Positions 17,080 through 25,909 of a stretch of 64,000 nt of DNA are shown here, piece after piece. A model generated the notes under the pieces. That model worked only from the letters and a program-made list of their open reading frames with translations. It was not told where the DNA came from and ran no database searches. The stretch's first letter is position 1. Each line of letters begins with the position of its first letter. The position numbers and the translations under genes are program-made. The DNA is from Actinoallomurus sp040655075 (lineage in GTDB: Bacteria > Actinomycetota > Actinomycetes > Streptosporangiales > Streptosporangiaceae): contig NZ_JBFAJC010000020.1 of assembly GCF_040655075.1 (NCBI RefSeq), positions 1 to 64,000 on the forward strand, in the 5' to 3' direction.

Positions 17080-17103
17080 TATCGTTCGTTCGAACGAACG
17101 ATA
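17080..17103. promoter_or_regulatory. 24-bp perfect palindrome, TetR operator
   Basis: Two 12-bp arms without spacer (left arm tatcgttcgttc, right arm its complement). It lies between the divergent TetR and amidase genes, 20 bp upstream of the amidase start. The arms contain the direct cgttcgttc motif common in TetR operators. Confidence 0.75.
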
Positions 17104-17123
17104 GCGAACCTCGGGGGGTTCCT

Positions 17124-18527
17124 GTGATCGAAGGACTCACCAAAGACGCCGCGCGACTCGCCGCGGGCGAGGTCTCCTCCCGTGAGCTCGTGGAGTACTC
17201 CCTCGAGCGGATCGAGCGCGACACCCTCGGCGCCTTCCGTGTCGTCTGCGCCGACCAGGCACTGGACGACGCGGACCGGGCCGACCGATGGCGCGGGGAG
17301 GAACGCCCCGCGCTGCTCGGGGTCCCGGTCGCGATCAAGGACGACACCGACCTGGCCGGGCACATCACTCCCTTCGGCTGCCGCGGCAGGCACGAGCCGA
17401 AGACCGCCGACAGCGAGGTGGTCCGCAAGCTCCGCGCGGCCGGCGCGATCATCGTGGGCAAGACCAACACCAGCGAGCTCGGGCAGTGGCCGACCGGGGA
17501 GACCATCGGCTTCGGGATCGTGCGCAACCCCTGGGACTCCGAGCGCACGCCGGGCGGGTCGAGCGCCGGTTCGTCGGCGGCGGTCGCGGCCGGCCTGATC
17601 TCCGGAGCGGTCGGCTCCGACGGCGCGGGCTCCCTGCGCATCCCCGCCGCCTGGACCGGGCTCGTCGGCCTCAAACCCCAGCGCGGCCGCGTCTCCGTGT
17701 GGCCGCACGTCGACCCGTTCTACGGCATCGCGGTCGCCGGCCCCCTCACCCGTACGGTCGAGGACGCGGCGCTGCTCCTCGACGTGCTGACCGGAAACCA
17801 CCCCGACGACGTCTACCGCCCGCCCGCGCCCGCCGAGCCCTACCGTGAGGCCGCCGCGCGGGAGCCCGGACGACTGCGGATCGCCGTCTCGTTCCGTTCG
17901 CCGTTCGGCGTGCCGTCCGCGGTCGACCCGGAGATCCGGGCGGCGGTGCTGCGCCTCGCGGGCGTCCTCGCCGACCTGGGACACGACGTCTTCCCGGCCG
18001 ACCCGGACTACGGCCTGATCGGCCTGGCCTTCCTGCCGCGCGGGACCGCCGGGGTCGCGGACTGGCTCGACGCCACCCCGGATGCCGACCCCGAACCGGC
18101 CACCCGCACCGAGGCGCTCCTTGGCCGCCACATCGGACGGCGGCTCGTACCCGCCAGCCGCCGCGCCGAACCCCGCATGGGCCGCCGGATCGGGAAGATC
18201 TTCCAGCGCGCCGACGTCGTCCTGACCCCGGCCACCGCCCAGCTCCCGTTGCGCATCGGCGCGCTCAGCGGCCGCGGCTGGTGGGCGACCGGCAAGCTCG
18301 CGGCGGCGGCGTGCCCCTTCTGCTGGGCCTGGAACGTCCTCGGCTGGCCGGCCATCGGCGTACCCGCCGGGCTCAGCACCACCGGCCTGCCGATCGGCGC
18401 GCAGTTCCTGGGCCGGGAGAACGACGAGGCCACCCTCCTGTCGCTCGCCGCCCAGCTCGAGGCCGCCGAACGCTGGCCCGACCGCCGCCCGGCGGAAGCA
18501 CCGAGCAGCGTCGGAGGGCTCGCCTAG
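17124..18527 (+). CDS. Amidase (amidase signature family)
   Basis: 467 residues; GTG 17124 follows a GGGGGG run. The amidase signature is intact: Lys in VAIKDDTDLAG, GGSSAGSSAAVAAGL with the cis-Ser, and the nucleophile in GSDGAGSLRIPAAWTGLVGLKPQRG. This gives the Ser-cisSer-Lys triad. The substrate could be a simple amide or a GatA-like side reaction; there are no gatB/gatC neighbours, so a catabolic amidase is favoured. It is divergent from the TetR gene and probably under its control. Confidence 0.9.
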   Translation: MIEGLTKDAARLAAGEVSSRELVEYSLERIERDTLGAFRVVCADQALDDADRADRWRGEERPALLGVPVAIKDDTDLAGHITPFGCRGRHEPKTADSEVVRKLRAAGAIIVGKTNTSELGQWPTGETIGFGIVRNPWDSERTPGGSSAGSSAAVAAGLISGAVGSDGAGSLRIPAAWTGLVGLKPQRGRVSVWPHVDPFYGIAVAGPLTRTVEDAALLLDVLTGNHPDDVYRPPAPAEPYREAAAREPGRLRIAVSFRSPFGVPSAVDPEIRAAVLRLAGVLADLGHDVFPADPDYGLIGLAFLPRGTAGVADWLDATPDADPEPATRTEALLGRHIGRRLVPASRRAEPRMGRRIGKIFQRADVVLTPATAQLPLRIGALSGRGWWATGKLAAAACPFCWAWNVLGWPAIGVPAGLSTTGLPIGAQFLGRENDEATLLSLAAQLEAAERWPDRRPAEAPSSVGGLA

Positions 18528-18715
18528 CCGACCCTCACCCGGCTGATCATCGGCGTCCCCCGCTCATGGGAGGCAGCACATGCCGGTGATCAGCTCGGCG
18601 TTCGAACGTCAGCCGTCGACGCGCTCGGCGATCACGGAACCCTTGGGTGGACGTTTAGGTGATCTGTTCTCTTTGCGGATAATCGGCGGTCGCGGGGCCG
18701 CGTAGCTTGGCGGGT

Positions 18716-19324
18716 ATGGCGGCGTTCGGGCAGTTCAGGGGCCATGTCGGTGTGCTCGCCTCCCTGTCATTCGTCGTCGGTGCCGCCGGGTGCGGGTCGT
18801 CGCCAGGCGCGCGGACGGCGGCGTACGGGGCGACGGCCAGTCCGTCGCCGGCGGGTGCGCAGCGCACGATCAAGCTTCCGGACTCCTTCGCCGACTACAC
18901 CAGGCTGACCAGCGCGGACGCCCAGCGCGTCATCCAGGACATCCGCAAGGCCCAGGCCCAGCAGAACCCGGTGTTCGCCGCCAAGATGAAGATCGCGGTG
19001 TTCCAGCGGCACGGAGACGCCCACCAGCGGATCGCCTTCATCGGCCTGGCGGCCGGCGACCACCCGACCATCGCCCAGGAACTGCGTTCGAACCCGCCCT
19101 CGCGCGAGGTCGACTCCGCCCTCGCGGCCATGCCGCTGTCCGGCCCGAAGGACTACCCGGCGGGACCCCTCGGCGGCACGCTGCGCTGCGCCCCCGGATC
19201 GCGCGGCGGAGCCGGGTGCGCGTGGGCGGACGGCTCCACGGTGGGCGTGGTGGCGGGCTCCGCCCCCTCCGCCGACGAACTGGCGCGGACGACCCTCGCT
19301 CTCCGCAACGCCGCCGAGCGCTGA
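18716..19324 (+). CDS. Putative lipoprotein, unknown function
   Basis: About 202 residues from ATG 18716. A hydrophobic N-terminus (VGVLASLSFVVGAAGC) ends in a lipobox-like AAGC, followed by a Ser/Pro/Ala linker and a folded domain from about residue 45 (TIKLPDSFADYTRLTSADAQRVIQDIRKAQ). Two further cysteines occur in LRCAPG and GCAWADG. The composition suggests an actinobacterial surface lipoprotein. The 188 bp before it hold no gene I recognise. Confidence 0.65.
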   Translation: MAAFGQFRGHVGVLASLSFVVGAAGCGSSPGARTAAYGATASPSPAGAQRTIKLPDSFADYTRLTSADAQRVIQDIRKAQAQQNPVFAAKMKIAVFQRHGDAHQRIAFIGLAAGDHPTIAQELRSNPPSREVDSALAAMPLSGPKDYPAGPLGGTLRCAPGSRGGAGCAWADGSTVGVVAGSAPSADELARTTLALRNAAER

Positions 19325-20439
19325 GACCCGCGCCTGACGAAAGTCAGGGGCGACCACCACCGATCGTGCGCTGTGGAGGCTCCCCGGTGATTCCTAAGTG
19401 ATGCAGGCTGCGGTCCGTTCGTCACCGTCACGACGGTCTCGTTCGCCGATCGCGCCAGGTGGACGGTCACCGCCGCGCCGGGGGCGTGCTTGGCGGCGTT
19501 GGTGAGCGACTCCTGAACGACCCGGTGGACGGCGTGGCCGGCCATGTCCGGCAGGGGCACGGACCCGCCGTCCCCGCGCTCGTCCCGCAGTTCGACCGGC
19601 AGGCCCGACGCGCGGGCGCGTTCGACCAGGTCGGTGACGCTCTCCCGGGCCGGGGTCAGCGGCATGGCGGGATCCCCGCCGGGCCCCTCACGGAGCACGC
19701 CGATGATCTCCCGGAGCCGCTCGGTCGCCGACGCGGTGCCCGCGCGGAGCTCCCCGGCGGCGGCGCGATGGCGTTCGGGGAGATCGGGCGCCATCTCCAG
19801 GGCGCCCGCGCGCAGGGCGATCAGGCTGAGCTCGTGGCCGAGCGAGTCGTGCATGTCCTGGGCGATGCGTGCGCGCCCGCGCAGCCGCTCACGGTCGGTG
19901 ACGATCAGCTGTTCGCGTTCGAGGCGTTCCGCGCGCTCCCACCCGGCCCGTACGAGCTCCTGCTGGAGCCGCCGGTAGCGGCCGATCAGCCATGGGCACA
20001 TGACCAGGAACACCAGCGCGAGGGTCAGGTCGAACCAGGTCACCACCCACCGGGTCGCCGAGCCCTCGACGGTCCCGACGGCCACGGCCAGGGCGAGTTC
20101 CAGGAGGGCGATCGCGACGAACGACAGCAGCACGGGCCGGTCGCGCGGCAGGCGGCGGCCCGCCAGGTAGCCCATGACGGGCAGCGCGACGACGTACGAC
20201 AGCGAGAACGGGCCCGGGCGCACCGCGAGGTACGCCCACTGCAGGAGAGAGAGGGCCGCCGCCCCGTACAGCGCGGTGAGGGGGCGGGACCGCGCGGTCG
20301 CGACGATGACGCCGAGGGCGGCCGACGCCGCCGCGACCATGGGCCAGGGCGCGCCCACGCCGCCCTGGGCGGCCCTCTCCGCCAGCACGGTGAGCGCGAA
20401 GAACCCCCAGAGCAGCCCGTCCCTGACCGACCTGCGCAC
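19153..20439 (-). pseudogene. Truncated sensor histidine kinase
   Basis: Homology is good from the ATG at 20439: several TM helices, then the HisKA_3 segment RIAQDMHDSLGHELSLIALRAGALE and the N box VVQESLTNAAKHAPGAAVTVHL. At about 19405 (after VTNGPQPA) similarity stops. The G1/G2 boxes of the ATPase domain (usually GHGLxGLRERV) are missing, and the frame continues as a basic, unrelated tail antisense to the lipoprotein gene. No response regulator is adjacent. I read it as a kinase whose 3' end and partner were lost by deletion. Confidence 0.7.
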
Positions 20440-20530
20440 GGGCGAACCGTACCTGCCGTGGCTCCCCGTCGATACCGACGAAAGTCAGGTCCTCGATCAG
20501 TAGCCCGCGCCGGTACCGACAAAAGTCGGG

Positions 20531-21292
20531 TCAGTAGCCGGCGCCGGTGAGCATGCCGCCGTCGATGAGGATCTCGCTGCCGGTGCAGTAGCCGGACTCG
20601 TCGGAGGCGAGGAAGACGACCAGCGCCGGCACCTCGTCCGGTTTGCCCATCCGTTTCAGCGGCAGGGCGTTGAAGAACGCCTCGGCGCTGTCGGCGGTCG
20701 CGGCGACCACGTCCGGGTCCATCGACATCGCGGTGAGGATGGCCCCGGGGTGGATGGAGTTCACGCGGATGCCGTACGCGCCGAGCTCGCGCGCCGCCGC
20801 CTTCGTCAGCCCGCGGACGCCGAACTTGCTGGCGGAGTACGCCGCGAGCCCGGACGCGCCGATGAAGCCCTCGGTGGAGGAGACGTTGACGATGGACCCG
20901 CCGCCGGCCGCCTTCATCGGCTCGATGACCGACTTCACGCCGAGCCACTGCCCGATGAGGTTGACCTCGATGATCCGGGTGCACTCCTCCAGGGTCATCT
21001 CCTCGATCGTCCGGTGCCTGATGATCCCGGCGTTGTTCACCAGCACGGTGAGGCCGCCGAAGGCCGTGACGGCGGTGTCGACGGCGGTCCGCCAGTCCTC
21101 CGGCCGGGTGACGTCCATCGGCACGAAGCGCACCGCGTCCCCGAGCTCGGCGGCGAGCTTGCCGCCCTCTTCCTCCAGGACGTCGCCGAACACCACCCTG
21201 GCGCCCTCGGCGACGAACCGCCGTACATGGGCCTTGCCCATGCCCCGGGCGCCACCGGTGATCAGCGCCACCTTCTCGTCGAGCCTGCCCAT
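20531..21292 (-). CDS. SDR family oxidoreductase
   Basis: 253 residues. ATG 21292 has GAGGTGG upstream; a GTG at 21298 is the alternative. The classical SDR pattern is complete: TGGARGMGKAH (NAD(P) binding), NNAG, catalytic Ser in IVNVSST, YSASK, and the C-terminal GSEILIDGG. It resembles 3-alpha/20-beta-hydroxysteroid dehydrogenases and 3-hydroxyacyl dehydrogenases. It is the last gene of the acyl-CoA operon (25780 to 20531) and overlaps the start region of nothing else. A steroid or hydroxyacyl-CoA substrate is plausible but inferred. Confidence 0.85.
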   Translation of the reverse strand: MGRLDEKVALITGGARGMGKAHVRRFVAEGARVVFGDVLEEEGGKLAAELGDAVRFVPMDVTRPEDWRTAVDTAVTAFGGLTVLVNNAGIIRHRTIEEMTLEECTRIIEVNLIGQWLGVKSVIEPMKAAGGGSIVNVSSTEGFIGASGLAAYSASKFGVRGLTKAAARELGAYGIRVNSIHPGAILTAMSMDPDVVAATADSAEAFFNALPLKRMGKPDEVPALVVFLASDESGYCTGSEILIDGGMLTGAGY

Positions 21293-21299
21293 GGCCACC

Positions 21300-23378
21300 T
21301 CACGCTCTCCGCCGCTGGTCGCGGACCTTGGCCACCGCCACCGCCGTGGCGGCCGCCTCCACGCTCCGATAGGTCGGTACCCCCGCCGCCCGGGCGATCG
21401 CCCGTAGCTCGTCCTCGACGCCGGCCGGGGCGTACTCGGCGTTGCGCAGCACGAGGATCACCCGCGTGCCGGTCAGCTCGCGCTGCAGCTCCCCGACGCC
21501 GCGCGCGTAGGCGAGGAGCGGGTCGGCGCTGTCGCCGAAGGTGAAGAAGCTCTGCACGTTCACGTGCGTGATCACGTCCGGGTACGGCCGGTCCGCTTCC
21601 CGCTGGATCGCCGTGACGACCTGCCCCACGAGGTCCGGCTTGCCGCGCGGGCCCACCGGGATCTCCAGGGGGTTGCCGGGGACGGCGCCGACGGGCAGGC
21701 CGAGGTCGACTCCGGGCAGCGGGGCGAGCCGCAGCCCGGCCCGGTCGAGGGCGTCGGCGGCGAGCACGCTGGCCCCGCCGCTCGGCCCGACGACGAGGAC
21801 GTCGGGGGAGACGGGCACCTCCCGCCCGGCGTGCAGGTCGAGCAGGTCGAGGGCGCCGATCAGGTCGTCCTGGGCGGTGACCAGCGGCAGCACGGCCTGC
21901 ATTGCCAGGGCCTCCCAGACCCGGGCGTCGCCGACCATCGCCCCGGTGTGCGACGCGGCGGCCCGGTGGCCCTGCGCGGAGCGCCCGCCGACGAGGGCGA
22001 CCACCGGCTTGGACACCGCGCGCAGCGCGTCGAACAGCGCCCGGCCGTCGCGCGGGTCCTCCAGGTACAGGCCGATCACGGACGTGTCGTCGTCGGCGGC
22101 GAAGTAGCGCAGCAGCTCCGCGGGGCCGACGTCGGCGCTGTTGCCGACCGTGGCGACCTTGGAGAAGGCCAGGCCGCGGTGCTCGCCGACCTTGATGACC
22201 TCCCCGGCGAGCCCGCCGCTCTGTGAGATCAGCGCGATCCGCCCCGGGCGGCCCGGCCGCCCGCCGATGAACGTCTGGCCGCCCGCCGGGGAGTACACGC
22301 CCATGCAGTTGGGACCCAGTAGGCGCACGCCCGCGTCGTGCGCGGCGGCGAGGAGCTCATCCTCCAGGCCCGCGGCGCCGGTCTCCCGGAAACCGCCGCT
22401 CATCACCTGCACGAAGGGGATGCCACGGGCCTCGCGCACGACGTCCGGGCAGCGCTCGGCGGGGACCGCCACCAGGGCGTAGTCCACGTCGGCCCCCTCC
22501 AGGGACGGCACGCAGGGCACCCCGTCGATCTCGTCCGCCGTCGGATGAACGGCGACGAGACCGGTGTGGCCCGCCGCGCGGTAGAAGCCGAGGAACATGT
22601 TGCCGAAGTTCGGCCGCTTGGTGGAGGCGCCCACGACCGCCACGCCGCGCGGCGCGAACAGCAGGTCGAAGTTCTGCGAGAGAGGCTCCGCGCATTCGCG
22701 GGGCGTCACGTCGGCGGGGCCCAGGAGACGGGCGTCCACCGCGACCGCCCCTTCCGGCGTGCAGATGACCGGGTTCAGCTCGAACTCGGTGAACCCCTCG
22801 CCGAGGCTCTCGACCACGCCGCCGGGGCCGCCGACCGCGAGCAGTAGCTTGACGAGCGCGTCCCGGTCGACCGCGGGCGACCCGCGGAAGCCGTCGAGGA
22901 GGGCCGCGCCGCGCAGCTCCGCCAGCATCCGCCGGGCGTCGTCCTCGGTGATGGGGCACAGGCGCAGCGCGGTGTCGCGCAGCACTTCGGTCCAGACCCC
23001 GCCGAGGCCGACCAGGAGCACGGGCCCGAACGACGGGTCGCGGACCGCCCCGACGATCACTTCGACGCCGGGCGGCGCCTGCTCCTCCACGAGATAGCCC
23101 TCGACCGTGACGCCGGATCCCGTCAGCGCCGCCCGGATCTCGGCCGCGGCCCGCGCCGCCTTGACCGGAGAGCCGAGCCCGAGCCGTACGGCACCGGCCT
23201 CGCTCTTGTGCACCAGCCCGGGACCGTACGCCTTGACGACGAGAGGCGGCGTCAGCCCGCCCGCCGCGACGGCGACGTCCTCGGCGGACCGGGCCGTCGC
23301 CCCACGCGGCACGGCGATCCCGAAGCCGGACACGAACTCCTTCACCACATGCTCGGCGGTCGCCACAGGCAACTCCAT
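21300..23378 (-). CDS. Acetate-CoA ligase family protein (NDP-forming acyl-CoA synthetase)
   Basis: 692 residues; ATG 23378 with GAGGAA upstream and an 8-bp gap to the previous gene. Domain order is ATP-grasp first (about 1-225: VVKAYGPGLVHKSEAGAVRLGL, ELNPVICTPEG), then CoA-binding Rossmann (about 240-350: PRGVAVVGASTKRPNFGNMF) and succinyl-CoA-ligase-like domains (ALISQSGGLAGEV, and ASHTGAMVGD with the expected phosphohistidine). This is a permuted beta-alpha fusion of ADP-forming acyl-CoA synthetases. It could make or use an acyl-CoA reversibly with NDP/NTP, alongside the AMP-forming ligase next door. Confidence 0.85.
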   Translation of the reverse strand: MELPVATAEHVVKEFVSGFGIAVPRGATARSAEDVAVAAGGLTPPLVVKAYGPGLVHKSEAGAVRLGLGSPVKAARAAAEIRAALTGSGVTVEGYLVEEQAPPGVEVIVGAVRDPSFGPVLLVGLGGVWTEVLRDTALRLCPITEDDARRMLAELRGAALLDGFRGSPAVDRDALVKLLLAVGGPGGVVESLGEGFTEFELNPVICTPEGAVAVDARLLGPADVTPRECAEPLSQNFDLLFAPRGVAVVGASTKRPNFGNMFLGFYRAAGHTGLVAVHPTADEIDGVPCVPSLEGADVDYALVAVPAERCPDVVREARGIPFVQVMSGGFRETGAAGLEDELLAAAHDAGVRLLGPNCMGVYSPAGGQTFIGGRPGRPGRIALISQSGGLAGEVIKVGEHRGLAFSKVATVGNSADVGPAELLRYFAADDDTSVIGLYLEDPRDGRALFDALRAVSKPVVALVGGRSAQGHRAAASHTGAMVGDARVWEALAMQAVLPLVTAQDDLIGALDLLDLHAGREVPVSPDVLVVGPSGGASVLAADALDRAGLRLAPLPGVDLGLPVGAVPGNPLEIPVGPRGKPDLVGQVVTAIQREADRPYPDVITHVNVQSFFTFGDSADPLLAYARGVGELQRELTGTRVILVLRNAEYAPAGVEDELRAIARAAGVPTYRSVEAAATAVAVAKVRDQRRRA

Positions 23379-23386
23379 ACCGTTCC

Positions 23387-24961
23387 TCACAGGCGCTCCA
23401 GCAGGTCGGCGTATCGGGCGCGGATCTCGCGGCGCAACAGCTTGCCGGGGCCGCCGGACGCGTCCTGGGTGTGCGGCAGTTCGTCCGCCACGACGACGAG
23501 GTCGGGCACCTGGTGTGCGGGCAGCCGGCCGGCGAGCCGGGCCTTCACCTCGTCGGCGGCGAGGGCGGCTCCGGCACGGGGGACGATCGCCACGAGGATC
23601 CGCTGCTCGACCGCGTCCTCGCCGTCGGCCTGCGCCGGGACGCCGACGACGCCCGCCTCCGCCACGCCGTCGAGCTCGATCGCCGTGTCCTCCAGGCCGC
23701 TCGGCTGGGACCAGACGCCGCCCTTGAGGATGGCGTCCTCGCGCCGGCCGAGCACGGTCAGGAAGCCGTCGTCGTCGACGGTCCCCAGGTCGCCGCCGAC
23801 GTACCAGCCGTCGCGAAGGACCTGCGCGGTCTTGTCCGGCAGCTTGTCGTACCCCTGCATGAGGTTCGGCCCGGTCAGGTTGATCTCGCCGACCCGGTTC
23901 ACGAGCCGCTCGCCGTCCGGGCCGGTGACGCGCACCGCCGTGGAGGTGCGGGCCCGGCCCACGGAGGAGATGTCCTGGCTGCCGTCGTCCTGCCGCCCGA
24001 TGCAGGTGTACGGCGCCTCGGTCTGGCCGTAGTAGCTGAAGATCGCTGCTCCGGGCAGCCGCTTCATGATCCTCTCGCGCAGGGACGGGAGCAGCGGCTC
24101 GCCGCCGAGCACGATCGCCGACAGCGACGACAGGTCCACGTCGGCATGGTCGTCCGACCCGAGCAGGGCGGAGAAGAAGCTGGGGATGAGGCTGACGTGG
24201 GTCACGCGTTCGCGCGGCACGACCTTGAGGAAGTTGGCCGGGCCCCAGTCCTGCTCGAGCACGAGCCGCATGCCCGCGTAGAACGCCGGGCCGACCAGCG
24301 CGGGGAACCCGATGCCCCAGATGATCGCGCCGGTGCCCATGACCGAGTCGGCGGCTTGGGGGATGTCCAGCCAGATCTGCGCCGAGGCCAGGCTGGAAGA
24401 GTGCGTGTGCCGCACGGCCTTGGGCAGACCGGTCGTGCCCGAGGTGTAGAACAGCGCCATCAGGTCGTCGCCGTGCCCGCCGAGCGTGGGCTCGTCCTCG
24501 GTGGCGGCGGACGCCAGCGCGTCGAGGTCGACGGCGTCCTCGGCCGGCCCGCCCACCCGGAGCCACCGGCGCACTCCCGGAAGCCGGGGACGTACGGCCG
24601 CGACGAGCTTCTCGACGCTCGCGTCGTAGACGAACGCGGCGCACTCGGAGTGCTCGACGACCTGGGCGAGGGTGTCCTCCGGCCAGTACGGGTTGAGCGC
24701 GCAGACGACCGAGCCGAGCTTCATCTGCGCCAGGTACACCTCGGCGACGTTCAGCGTCTCGTTCATCAGCGAGGCGACGCGCTGCCCGGGGCCGATCCCC
24801 GCCTCCAGCAGCGCGTGCGCCACCCGGTTGACCTTCCGGTTGAGCCCGTCGTAGGTGAGGCTGGTCTCGCCGCAGTAGGTGAGCGCCACCTTGTCCGGGG
24901 TGCGCAGCGCGCCGGCGGTGAGGATCGCGTAGGCGTAGTTGCCGAATGGTGATCGCGCCAC
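23387..24961 (-). CDS. AMP-binding acyl-CoA synthetase
   Basis: 524 residues; GTG 24961 is preceded by AGGAGA. The adenylate-forming motifs are clear: LFYTSGTTGLPKAVRHTH (A3), YYGQTEAPY (A5-like), YVGGDLGTVDDDGFLTVLGRREDAILKGG (A7-A8) and PGKLLRREI with the C-terminal catalytic Lys. It activates a carboxylic acid to an acyl-adenylate and then to a CoA thioester. The operon context (DUF35, VOC, SDR) points to an unusual acid rather than simple fatty acids. Confidence 0.9.
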   Translation of the reverse strand: MARSPFGNYAYAILTAGALRTPDKVALTYCGETSLTYDGLNRKVNRVAHALLEAGIGPGQRVASLMNETLNVAEVYLAQMKLGSVVCALNPYWPEDTLAQVVEHSECAAFVYDASVEKLVAAVRPRLPGVRRWLRVGGPAEDAVDLDALASAATEDEPTLGGHGDDLMALFYTSGTTGLPKAVRHTHSSSLASAQIWLDIPQAADSVMGTGAIIWGIGFPALVGPAFYAGMRLVLEQDWGPANFLKVVPRERVTHVSLIPSFFSALLGSDDHADVDLSSLSAIVLGGEPLLPSLRERIMKRLPGAAIFSYYGQTEAPYTCIGRQDDGSQDISSVGRARTSTAVRVTGPDGERLVNRVGEINLTGPNLMQGYDKLPDKTAQVLRDGWYVGGDLGTVDDDGFLTVLGRREDAILKGGVWSQPSGLEDTAIELDGVAEAGVVGVPAQADGEDAVEQRILVAIVPRAGAALAADEVKARLAGRLPAHQVPDLVVVADELPHTQDASGGPGKLLRREIRARYADLLERL

Positions 24962-25046
24962 TGGAGTCTCCTGGTGCGGGGGAGGGGGCTGATCGATGGG
25001 AGCGGTCGTCCGTGGCCTGGTCGAGGGTGGGCGTCGGGGTGAGCGA

Positions 25047-25385
25047 TCAGCGCGGTGCGTAGACGACGAGGGGGTTGTCGTCGGGATCGCGGAGCACGGC
25101 TCTGGTCTCGTGCGGTCCCTCGTCCGGACCGGCGACGAGCCGCGCGCCCGCGGCGGTGAGCCGCTCGACGGCGGCCGCCACGTCGGGGACCTTGAACGAC
25201 GCGGCAGGGTCCCCGCCGGTGACGTCCTCGGCCGGTCCGGCCAGGGCGAGCGTCGTACCGCCGGCGTCCAGCGCGGCGAATCGCCCGCCATCGGTGAACT
25301 TCACCGCGAGCCCCAGCCCGTCGCGGTAGAAGGCGACGGCCCGGTCGACGTCGCTCACCGGATACAGGACGTTGCCGATCTTCAC
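25047..25385 (-). CDS. VOC (glyoxalase/bleomycin resistance) family protein
   Basis: 112 residues, one VOC module: NVLYPVSDVDRAVAFYRDGLGLAV, ASFKVPDVAAAVERLTAAGA, and the C-terminal LRDPDDNPLVVYAPR. Candidate metal ligands are few, so metal binding is uncertain. The start codon overlaps the DUF35 stop by 4 nt. VOC enzymes include epimerases, dioxygenases and isomerases; with CoA-ligase neighbours a methylmalonyl-CoA-epimerase-like or ring-modifying role is possible. Confidence 0.8.
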   Translation of the reverse strand: MKIGNVLYPVSDVDRAVAFYRDGLGLAVKFTDGGRFAALDAGGTTLALAGPAEDVTGGDPAASFKVPDVAAAVERLTAAGARLVAGPDEGPHETRAVLRDPDDNPLVVYAPR

Positions 25386-25780
25386 GCTGGCCTCCAGTTG
25401 GGGATGCGGCCGAATCCGGGGAGCTCGTCGAAGCTCGCGCGGACGGGCATGCCGACGCGCACCTCCTCCGGGGCGATGTCGCCGACGATGTCACCGAACG
25501 CCCGGACGCCCTCCTCGAGGTCGATCCAGGCGAGGACGTACGGCGTCGTGAGCCCGGGCAGGAACGCCCGGTGGACGACGCTGAAGGTGTGCACCGTGCC
25601 GCGCCCGGACACCGGCTCGTACGGCAGGTCCGTGCCGCCGCAGTGCGGGCAGGCGGGCTCGGGGAGGTGGACGCGGCGTCCGCACGCGCGGCAGCGCTGG
25701 ACGGCGAGTTCTCCGCGCTGGCACGCCTCCCAGTAAGGCGCGGTCAGCGCGCTCGGCCGGGGCAGCGGGCGCGGGTCCAT
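25382..25780 (-). CDS. Zn-ribbon/OB-fold (DUF35) protein
   Basis: 132 residues. An N-terminal helix is followed by a rubredoxin-like zinc ribbon CRACGRRVHLPEPACPHCG (four Cys) and an OB-fold (GRGTVHTFSVVHRAFLPGLTTPYVLAWIDLEEGVRAFGDIVG). DUF35 proteins bind acyl-CoA and partner thiolases, retro-aldolases or MaoC hydratases (ChsH2 with Ltp2 in steroid degradation). No thiolase lies in this operon; the closest candidate is at 52162. It is the first gene of the operon and sits behind an inverted repeat (25787-25806). Confidence 0.85.
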   Translation of the reverse strand: MDPRPLPRPSALTAPYWEACQRGELAVQRCRACGRRVHLPEPACPHCGGTDLPYEPVSGRGTVHTFSVVHRAFLPGLTTPYVLAWIDLEEGVRAFGDIVGDIAPEEVRVGMPVRASFDELPGFGRIPNWRPA

Positions 25781-25786
25781 CGATTG

Positions 25787-25806
25787 CCAAGCTAGCGCAC
25801 GCTTGG
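25787..25806. promoter_or_regulatory. CCAAGC...GCTTGG operator before acyl-CoA operon
   Basis: CCAAGC, 8 nt, GCTTGG, directly upstream of the DUF35 start at 25780. The right half, AGCGCACGCTTGGTAG, matches 25 kb away at 47096-47111 (AGCGCTCGCTTGGTAG) with one mismatch. Probably a shared TetR-type operator. Confidence 0.5.
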
Positions 25807-25909
25807 TAGGCGGGCAAGACATGGTGATCTTCGATGTCGGGCCTGCTTTGACGGCGGCCATTACGATTGTCCGGGCGGGGGACGTTAACGTAGGGGAAAA
25901 TCGGGGCTG

